From the IMG/VR virus record IMGVR_UViG_3300035438_000538, positions 1 to 21,409 of that record: a stretch of DNA of 21,409 nt; one strand, given 5' to 3'. The position numbers and the translations under genes were made by a program. The stretch comes from a virus. Positions 17,373-21,409 of the stretch are shown one piece after another. The notes under the pieces are model-generated. The model ran no database searches and was not told the origin of the DNA. It saw nothing but the letters and a program-made list of their open reading frames with translations. Each line of letters opens with the position of its first letter. Position 1 is the first letter of the stretch.

Positions 17373-17896
17373 TTTTTACAATAGCTCAGATAAATACTAT
17401 ATGGCAAAATAAAACTGCCACATTAGATAAAATTTATCTTTGTGATGATAATTATATGTATAAGGGAGTGAGTAACGGCGCTTTAACAAGGGTTCTTACT
17501 GGCAACTTAGATAATTATAAAGCTGAGTTAAGAAAGCAACAGTTGGCTGCTGAGCAAGAGGAATATCAACAACAATTAACTGTAGAGTCATTAGTTAGTC
17601 AAGTATCAGAATTAAGTGCAAAATCTGAAATAAAACAAGTAGAGGTTGATTTTGGTAACGAAGGATTATTTGAAAAAGAATTTACTATATATGACAGTAG
17701 AATATTATCAGACACATTAATATTAGCATCATTAGCATACTCTAAACCAACAGATAAAGATTTAGATGAATTAGAGATGGATGATTTAATAATTAAAGCA
17801 GGAGTATCATCTGAAGAAACATTTAACTTGTTTATAACGGCAGCAGATGGAAGTCCATTAGAAGGAAAATTTAAAATTAACTACTCAATAAATTAA
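17369..17896 (+). CDS. Fibre-type protein with coiled coil and conserved beta tip
   Basis: A 175-aa protein whose ATG overlaps the previous TGA by four bases (ATGA). The N-terminus (ITIAQINTIW-like, then KIYLCDDNYMYKG) is followed by a glutamine- and glutamate-rich coiled coil at about residues 50-92 (QQLAAEQEEYQQQL). The C-terminal 80 residues (EVDFGNEGLFEKEFTIYDS, then DELEMDDL and a final GKFKINYSI) match a beta domain I recall from many phage fibre and baseplate proteins. There it ends the protein in a Y-S-(V/I) strand. The coiled coil probably trimerises the protein. It is most likely a short tail or head fibre subunit. Confidence 0.6.
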   Translation: MIFTIAQINTIWQNKTATLDKIYLCDDNYMYKGVSNGALTRVLTGNLDNYKAELRKQQLAAEQEEYQQQLTVESLVSQVSELSAKSEIKQVEVDFGNEGLFEKEFTIYDSRILSDTLILASLAYSKPTDKDLDELEMDDLIIKAGVSSEETFNLFITAADGSPLEGKFKINYSIN

Positions 17897-17901
17897 ATAT
17901 T

Positions 17902-18510
17902 ATGGCAATTATTAAAGACTTATTAGGATATATTTGGAAAATAGACCAAACTTCTCAAGCAGGTAGAGTTACACAATATAATACAGATGCTTCTTTAGTT
18001 AAAACTATTGATGGTGTTTCTAAAACATATTCAGCTTCTATAACAGGACTTGTTGTTGCGGCAGCGGCTACTGATTTTATTATGATAACAGGAAGTGCTA
18101 CTAAAACAATCCGTATAACTAAAATAGAAGTGATAGGTATAGCTACTGCGGCAGCAGCTACAGATGTTATAGTTATAAAACGGTCTACATTAAATGACGG
18201 AGGGACATCAACAACTTTAACAAGCGTTCCTCACGATAGTTCAGATTCGGCAGCTACATCAGTTATAAAAGCTTATACTGTTGATCCAACAAGTTTAGGT
18301 ACATCTGTCGGTAATATAATTTCTCATAAATTATTTTTAAGTACAGCCACAACTCAACCATACGCATGGAAAATGTTATTTGGAGATAGAGCTTCTAAAG
18401 CTATTGTTTTAAGAGGAGCTACTCAATGCTTATGTTTAAATTACAATGGAAGAACTAATGCAGGTAACGCCATATCTATTTCAGTAGAGTTCATAGAAGA
18501 CTCCTTGTAG
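17902..18510 (+). CDS. Phage decoration/fibre-type protein
   Basis: A 202-aa, Thr/Ser/Ala-rich protein. The segment TYSASITGLVVAAAATDF, then ITGSATKTIRITKIEV, ATAAAATDVIVIKRS and TSVPHDSSD is a pattern I know from a family of predicted virion proteins found in diverse phages, with a beta-barrel of alternating small and hydrophobic residues. It is probably a surface-exposed fibre or capsid decoration protein. No cysteine cluster occurs, unlike three of its upstream neighbours, apart from CLC near residue 175. It is the last plus-strand gene before the strands converge. It stops at TAG, and two further in-frame TAG codons follow at 18514 and 18568. Confidence 0.65.
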   Translation: MAIIKDLLGYIWKIDQTSQAGRVTQYNTDASLVKTIDGVSKTYSASITGLVVAAAATDFIMITGSATKTIRITKIEVIGIATAAAATDVIVIKRSTLNDGGTSTTLTSVPHDSSDSAATSVIKAYTVDPTSLGTSVGNIISHKLFLSTATTQPYAWKMLFGDRASKAIVLRGATQCLCLNYNGRTNAGNAISISVEFIEDSL

Positions 18511-18522
18511 TATTAGTATCTA

Positions 18523-18700
18523 GTGAAAAAATGCTGCAAATGTAAAATAGAAAAAAACCCTCTTTTTTAGGGAGGGTTAATTACTGACTTACGATTCAGA
18601 TGAGCTAGTGGGCTTTAATTTATTTAGGAATAGATTAAACGCATCTCATTTTTACGATTCACACGTCTGTGACCAATGTTTTAAACATCATTTAGGCTAA
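18523..18700 (+). pseudogene. Possible remains of a small zinc-ribbon gene
   Basis: From a GTG at 18523 the frame reads (M)KKCCKCKIEKNPLF and stops at TAG 18568-18570. A second frame, open from 18581 to TAA 18698-18700, reads TYDSDELVGF, then NLFRNRLNASHFYDSH and VCDQCFKHHLG. It has no ATG start. Together they look like the two halves of a CxxC...CxxC zinc-ribbon protein of about 55 aa, broken by a frameshift and a stop. The region coincides with a terminator hairpin, and the last 20 bases overlap the minus-strand gene, so chance is a real alternative. Confidence 0.3.
18551..18578 (-). terminator. Intrinsic terminator of the minus-strand genes
   Basis: Read on the minus strand, AACCCTC and GAGGGTT (18572-18578 and 18556-18562) form a seven-pair stem over a nine-base loop, followed by a T-run given by the seven As at 18551-18557. 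It lies about 100 bases beyond the stop of the 131-aa gene. On the plus strand the same hairpin follows the fibre cluster, but it lacks a good T-run there, so it is at best a weak terminator in that direction. Confidence 0.65.
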
Positions 18701-19076
18701 ATATAATTCCTTTACAGAAGCTTTTACCGTCTTTTTTTAAATCATACTGAACGTGCTTTATAAGAGTTAAGAACTTCCATTTGAATAGACTATGCTTATC
18801 CCAAAATACTTCTATCACTTTTCTTGATTTATTAGGACACTGCTTAGTATAAGGCACATATTCATCTCCTTCTTTAGCCATGAATATTTGTCCGCCATGA
18901 AGTAAATCAAACTCATCTTTTAAAGAACCACTAAAGATTATAGTATCGTCACCAATGGCAGACACTATTACTAAGTTACTGTATTTAGCTGAGTTAATAA
19001 CACTTTTAGTAAAGCTATCATCTACGTCAAATCCATTTAATTGTTTTGCCAGTTCTTCAGCAGATATTTTGCTCAT
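18681..19076 (-). CDS. Protein of unknown function next to the co-chaperonin
   Basis: A 131-aa cytoplasmic protein, not recognised. The N-terminus has SAEELAKQLNGFDVDD, a helix; then comes a beta-rich core (NLVIVSAIGDDTIIFSG, DEFDLLHGGQIFMAKEG) and a C-terminal part with aromatic and basic residues (EVFWDKHSLFKWKFLTLIKH). Two cysteines are far apart and form no zinc motif. Its ATG follows the TAA of the GroES-like gene directly, without a spacer, so the two are cotranslated and may act together. It is the last gene of the minus-strand series before the terminator at 18551-18578. A palindrome, ATGTTTTAAACAT (18676-18688), covers its stop codon. Confidence 0.7.
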   Translation of the reverse strand: MSKISAEELAKQLNGFDVDDSFTKSVINSAKYSNLVIVSAIGDDTIIFSGSLKDEFDLLHGGQIFMAKEGDEYVPYTKQCPNKSRKVIEVFWDKHSLFKWKFLTLIKHVQYDLKKDGKSFCKGIIFSLNDV

Positions 19077-19610
19077 TTACTTCTTTTTAGATTGTTTAGT
19101 AACTGCGAAAATTGTCTTTTTTCTAGCTTTCAACTTCTCTTCATAAATGTCTTCTTTGTTAGCTTGAGCTTTATCTACACGTTTTAATGTAGCTGCTTGA
19201 GTTTGTATTTTAGCGTTTCTACGTTTCTGTTCCGCCGACTCTGGAGCTGCTTTTACTTGAGCCTCTTCATCTAATACAATGTAATAAATAGAACTCTCAT
19301 GTGTCATTAAATAAGGCTTACCATTGATAATAGACTCTAAGTTAGCCATTGAATTGTAAATCACTAATAAACCCACTTTAAGGTAATCTGAACACTCAGG
19401 ACCTAATGCTATGATTCTAGCAGTAAACTCTTGAGTACTAACTGCATCAGGAATGATTAATCCTGTTTCAGACTTTCTTTCTCCTCCTTTAACGCGTTGT
19501 AATAAAACTGATTTACCTAATGGGATAACGTTTACATTATTTTTAACTAAATCCTCTGGCACTTTGATTGCTTGGATTCTTTTTGCTAATTGCTGATTAA
19601 TGCTTTCCAT
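19077..19610 (-). CDS. GroES-like co-chaperonin with basic C-terminal tail
   Basis: A 177-aa protein. Residues about 25-114 match the GroES (Cpn10) fold: VNVIPLGKSVLLQRV for the first strand, a mobile loop GGERKSETGLIIPDA whose tripeptide L51-I52-I53 would bind the hydrophobic groove of GroEL, then ARIIALGPEC, LKVGLLVIYN and SSIYYIVLDEE as the barrel closes. Bacterial GroES is about 95 aa. Here a 24-residue N-terminal extension and a 60-residue Lys/Ala/Gln-rich tail are added. Phage co-chaperonins such as gp31 of T4 replace GroES so that host GroEL can enclose a capsid protein. The same role here is likely but not shown, and no GroEL gene is present. A 38-codon ORF overlaps its start. The following gene begins directly after its stop. 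Confidence 0.85.
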   Translation of the reverse strand: MESINQQLAKRIQAIKVPEDLVKNNVNVIPLGKSVLLQRVKGGERKSETGLIIPDAVSTQEFTARIIALGPECSDYLKVGLLVIYNSMANLESIINGKPYLMTHESSIYYIVLDEEAQVKAAPESAEQKRRNAKIQTQAATLKRVDKAQANKEDIYEEKLKARKKTIFAVTKQSKKK

Positions 19611-19713
19611 AGGTAGTAGGCTGTGTTGTTGTTAATTTAACTTTTGGGAATTTGTTTTCTGTCATCCATGCTTTTAAGCAATCGGCTCGTTTTGACATTT
19701 TTAATTTACTCAT
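19597..19713 (-). CDS. Small basic ORF overlapping the co-chaperonin start
   Basis: Thirty-eight codons beginning MSKLKMSKRADCLKAWM and ending TTTQPTTYGKH. The reading frame ends 14 bases inside the GroES-like gene. It directly follows a good promoter match and is therefore the first reading frame of that transcript. It may be a real small protein or a leader whose translation opens the start of the downstream gene. It is too short for homology by eye. Confidence 0.45.
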   Translation of the reverse strand: MSKLKMSKRADCLKAWMTENKFPKVKLTTTQPTTYGKH

Positions 19714-19736
19714 TTTTCTTTGTTTTTGTTTGGTTA

Positions 19737-19768
19737 TAAAATTAAACTATTTGTATTTATTATCAAAA
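19737..19768 (-). promoter_or_regulatory. Promoter candidate of the GroES-like operon
   Basis: On the minus strand, TTTTG (19764-19768) and TAATTTTA (19737-19744) are separated by 19 bases. This is the Bacteroidota layout with one mismatch to TAnnTTTG. It begins just after the stop of the 96-aa gene and would give a leader of about 20 nt before the ATG at 19713. It does not carry the TAACCTTTT spacer of the other class. Confidence 0.5.
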
Positions 19769-19770
19769 TA

Positions 19771-20061
19771 TTAAGCGCATAAACTGTTTAAAAAATCAAC
19801 AATTCTTTTGGCTTCTAAATTCCACATATTATAAAGTTCGTTTCCTTTGTTTTTATCTCGGATTTCTATCACTTTATTTTTCCAATCTCTGACTTGTTGA
19901 ATATCATCTGATAATATTCTGTCTAACTGCTTAGTAGTAGAGAATGAATTAGGTTCTTTGGCATAGATTAACTCAGAACTATCCTCTGTTTTATTTTCTA
20001 AGATTTCTTTGTTAATGTCTTTATCGGCTGAAGGATGTATTATGTTTATCATTATTGACAT
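19771..20061 (-). CDS. Small protein of unknown function
   Basis: Ninety-six codons, not recognised. The protein is acidic to neutral and mostly helical: KEILENKTEDSSELIYAKE, then QLDRILSDDIQQVRDWKNKV and a C-terminal helix (NLEAKRIVDFLNSLCA). No signal peptide or metal motif is seen. The frame begins with two possible starts. ATG at 20061 overlaps the lipoprotein gene by ten bases; ATG three codons later, at 20052, overlaps its TAA by one base (TAATG), the arrangement used at 16791 and 12. The second start, giving 93 aa, is therefore at least as likely. It is cotranscribed with the lipoprotein gene. Confidence 0.65.
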   Translation of the reverse strand: MSIMINIIHPSADKDINKEILENKTEDSSELIYAKEPNSFSTTKQLDRILSDDIQQVRDWKNKVIEIRDKNKGNELYNMWNLEAKRIVDFLNSLCA

Positions 20062-20300
20062 TCATTGCAACTGTTTTTTTCTATAACAGTTAGGTTCATT
20101 TGATTAGTTGCTCCATAGTTTGAAGTGGCTTGATATTCTGCATCCGTTGAGGTGCATTTGTAGAATACAAAAGAGTTGTTGAAACCCATTTGATACCAAC
20201 AATATACTTTTGAAGTTGTTGTTGTTTGCGTTGTACTGCTTGGAGCAGTAGTTTTCTTTTGACATCCTACAAATAGGACTAAAATTAATAAGCGTTTCAT
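20052..20300 (-). CDS. Small phage-encoded lipoprotein
   Basis: Eighty-two aa: a short basic start (MKRLL), a hydrophobic stretch and LFVGC with C13 as probable lipidated cysteine. Phe at -3 is less usual for a lipobox, but V-G-C fits. The residues after the cysteine are QKK, without the acidic export signal of Bacteroidota surface lipoproteins, so it would face the periplasm. A Thr/Ser-rich linker (residues 18-30) leads to a small domain with four cysteines (VYCWYQ, YKCTST, SCNECQ), likely disulfide-bonded. Small phage lipoproteins such as Llp of T5 block receptors against superinfection; a similar role is inference. Its own TAACCTTTT-class promoter candidate lies directly upstream. Confidence 0.7.
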   Translation of the reverse strand: MKRLLILVLFVGCQKKTTAPSSTTQTTTTSKVYCWYQMGFNNSFVFYKCTSTDAEYQATSNYGATNQMNLTVIEKNSCNECQ

Positions 20301-20326
20301 AATTATTTGTTTTTGATTTAAAGGTT

Positions 20327-20355
20327 ATACGATATTTAATGTAAAAGGTTACAAA
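20327..20355 (-). promoter_or_regulatory. Promoter candidate, TAACCTTTT class (copy 3)
   Basis: Read on the minus strand: TTTG (20352-20355), TAACCTTTT (20343-20351) and, 15 bases after TAACC, CGTATAAC, within TATCGTAT (20327-20334). TTTG lies immediately after the stop codon of the 172-aa gene. Transcription would start about 20 bases before the lipoprotein ATG at 20300. The sequence up to TAACCTTTT (GATTAATTTG) resembles copies 1 and 2. A further TAACCTTT follows within the leader (20321-20328). Confidence 0.55.
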
Positions 20356-20874
20356 TTAATCAATCATTTTAATTGTTGGTTTATCATTTGTTAATTGTTT
20401 AAACTCCATTTCTAACTTTGCAGAGTTAATTATCACTTGAGCAACCTGCGCCATTGCCTTTGCTTCCTCGTTTTTCATTGTTCCACCTTCTAGTTTTCTG
20501 ATAGCTGAAAATAGATGTTTTCTAAGTCCTGTTAAATTATCCTCTGTTTGCTCGCTCATTTCTAATGGTTTTATAATTTTATTTTTTTCGTGTATATAAT
20601 TAAATGTTAAATTTTTTGGAATAATAATATCACTATTATCTATTTTAGGAGCATCTGAAAAGGATTCTAGTTTTATATCTAAATCAACCTCGTCTATACA
20701 TAGCTTTTCAGTTTTCTCTGACGGACCGAATCCTTTAGATACTACTATTTGTATTTCTCTAGTTCCATTAAAATAAGTATGCCCTATTATCTTACACCTT
20801 TCTCCGCGAGAATCTAATAATGTTCTTCCGTAATACTTGGTTATTTTACTTTTAATATCTTTTTCCTTACTCAT
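20356..20874 (-). CDS. Phage protein with conserved helical C-terminus, unknown function
   Basis: A 172-aa protein in two parts. Residues 1-95 are beta-rich with many Lys and Glu (YYGRTLLDSRGERCKIIG, GTREIQIVVSKG) and may form a small SH3-like barrel. After a linker, residues about 108-160 form helices with the pattern LTGLRKHLFSAIRKLEGGTM, then NEEAKAMAQVAQVIINSAK and MEF. I recall this pattern in short proteins from many phages, usually without a function. It begins with ATG overlapping the stop of the 140-aa gene by eight bases (ATGAGTAA), so it is translationally coupled to it. A role in DNA transactions is possible but not supported by any motif. Confidence 0.65.
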   Translation of the reverse strand: MSKEKDIKSKITKYYGRTLLDSRGERCKIIGHTYFNGTREIQIVVSKGFGPSEKTEKLCIDEVDLDIKLESFSDAPKIDNSDIIIPKNLTFNYIHEKNKIIKPLEMSEQTEDNLTGLRKHLFSAIRKLEGGTMKNEEAKAMAQVAQVIINSAKLEMEFKQLTNDKPTIKMID

Positions 20875-21289
20875 GTATATGTGCTTTTTTAAATGCTAAT
20901 AATGATTCGTTTAGCAAATCTACGGATATTGGAATTAATATCTTGCTAGAACTATCACATATATTACATTTTACATGAGTTCCATTAAATATTATATGAG
21001 ATTTATTTCTAATCCTATCTAATAATATTAATCTAGTTCTTTGAGTTTCTAAAAGCTCTCCGCTTAAACTATAATCTCTAGCTCTTTTTTTAATACCATA
21101 ATCAGTATCATATTTACCAACTCTTTTAACCTTTCTTCTATTTCTAGTTTTTTCATTAGTACACTCTCTGCAAGATCCGTAAAAAGATTGCCTATCTTTT
21201 CTTCTGTCAAATATAAAGTATTGCTCAGTCATAGGCTTTGACTCTCCGCAAGTGTAACATATTTTACTTAACTGTGTTCCGCATGTCAT
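20867..21289 (-). CDS. Zinc-ribbon protein, HNH-associated type
   Basis: A 140-aa basic protein. C11-x2-C14 and C40-x2-C43 enclose the pattern C-x2-CG-E-S-K-P-M ... FDRRKDRQSFYGSCREC, a zinc ribbon found at the N-terminus of many phage HNH endonucleases and as a stand-alone domain. Basic residues follow (KTRNRRKVKRVGK), then a helix and a further CNIC (C108, C111). No complete H-N-H catalytic set can be seen, though AHIHE stands at the C-terminus, so I do not call a nuclease. DNA or RNA binding is likely. Its last eight bases overlap the start of the 172-aa gene. The gene upstream on the same strand ends 18 bases before it. Confidence 0.65.
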   Translation of the reverse strand: MTCGTQLSKICYTCGESKPMTEQYFIFDRRKDRQSFYGSCRECTNEKTRNRRKVKRVGKYDTDYGIKKRARDYSLSGELLETQRTRLILLDRIRNKSHIIFNGTHVKCNICDSSSKILIPISVDLLNESLLAFKKAHIHE

Positions 21290-21307
21290 TTTTAACTCAA
21301 GTTTGAA

Positions 21308-21409
21308 TTATTTATTATAGATTCCTATTAATTCATTTAATATGGTTCTAGCATCTAAAGAAGACTCGAATTGATAAGTATCAAAGTGGCGGATTATATC
21401 TCTAACTAT
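21308..21409 (-). CDS. C-terminal end of a further minus-strand gene (partial)
   Basis: The last 33 codons and a TAA stop (21308-21310) of a gene that continues beyond the right edge. It reads IVRDIIRHFDTYQFES, then LDARTILNELIGIYNK, a helical C-terminus with good coding character. Family cannot be told. It continues the minus-strand series in the same direction, with an 18-base gap before the zinc-ribbon gene. Confidence 0.6.
   Translation of the reverse strand: MVRDIIRHFDTYQFESSLDARTILNELIGIYNK

Noticed and set aside
18508-18570. Stop-codon recoding (TAG read as Gln), known in some crAss-like phages
   Set aside because: The large genes are open in the standard code and contain no in-frame TAG, and reading through TAG at 18508, 18514 and 18568 yields no sensible extension.
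18589-18661. Direct repeat TTACGATTCA as an attachment site or transposon footprint
   Set aside because: Ten bases only, 63 bases apart, with no integrase or transposase gene in the window; it also fits a repeated Y-D-S in the possible ORF remnant.
18659-18672. Hairpin TCACA-CGTC-TGTGA as a second minus-strand terminator
   Set aside because: The stem has five pairs and no T-run follows on either strand; the hairpin at 18551-18578 is the better terminator.
18955-19146. Plus-strand frame of 63 codons across the 131-aa and GroES-like genes
   Set aside because: It overlaps two better supported minus-strand genes, one with a recognised fold, and its hydrophobic translation is the expected antisense pattern.
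20867-21289. HNH endonuclease for the 140-aa zinc-ribbon protein
   Set aside because: The N-terminal ribbon fits, but no ordered His-Asn-His set follows; only AHIHE at the end, which is not enough.
1-21409. tRNA genes, CRISPR arrays and insertion sequences
   Set aside because: Intergenic stretches were read for cloverleaf arms, regularly spaced repeats and transposase-like frames; none was found, though a weak tRNA could be missed without a covariance model.

Overview
The window is a piece of the genome of a tailed, short-tailed (podovirus-type) bacteriophage, most likely crAss-like or a relative, infecting a member of the Bacteroidota. The evidence is threefold. The DNA is strongly AT-rich. 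Start codons lack Shine-Dalgarno sequences and sit behind A/T-rich leaders, and several intergenic sites match the Bacteroidota promoter pattern TTTG-N19-TAnnTTTG. The plus-strand genes are large virion proteins of a kind known from Bacteroidota phages. No capsid, portal, terminase, polymerase or integrase gene lies in the window, so the family assignment is an inference. Family names were given by reading the translations from memory; no database search was run.

Layout. From the left edge to 18510 all genes are on the plus strand and form the late, structural arm. (1) At 12-2216 is a tail nozzle ('muzzle')-like protein. (2) At 2217-3698 is an insert of small accessory genes: a small unknown protein, a zinc-ribbon protein, a second zinc-ribbon gene broken by a frameshift, and a secreted protein. 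Two copies of a shared promoter-like motif (TTGTAACCTTTT plus a CGT-centred box) lie in it. (3) At 3746-15603 are three large, mostly helical or multidomain proteins of 1249, 470 and 2181 aa. They are best read as internal virion proteins ejected with the DNA. The last is a polyvalent protein with an HEAAH zincin-type metallopeptidase site. A good intrinsic terminator and a promoter separate the first from the other two. (4) At 15634-18510 five compact genes, partly translationally coupled, encode fibre, decoration or adaptor proteins. Three are cysteine-rich, and two have domains resembling recurrent fibre or decoration modules.

At 18511-18680 the two strands converge. This stretch holds a terminator facing the minus-strand genes and possible remains of another zinc-ribbon ORF. 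From 18681 to the right edge all genes are on the minus strand: an unknown protein, a GroES-like co-chaperonin with a basic tail, a 38-codon ORF overlapping its start, an unknown protein, a small lipoprotein, an unknown phage protein with a helical C-terminus, a zinc-ribbon protein, and the end of one more gene.

How the parts may work together: the nozzle, ejection proteins and fibres build the tail and the DNA delivery apparatus. The co-chaperonin may adapt host GroEL to fold virion proteins. The secreted protein and the lipoprotein, each behind the same promoter motif on opposite strands, are candidates for altering the host envelope, for example by superinfection exclusion. The most notable observations are the four-copy promoter-like motif, a promoter-terminator pair that would make a roughly 70-nt RNA, the modular 1249-aa protein with a DUF5754-like cassette, and two broken zinc-ribbon genes.
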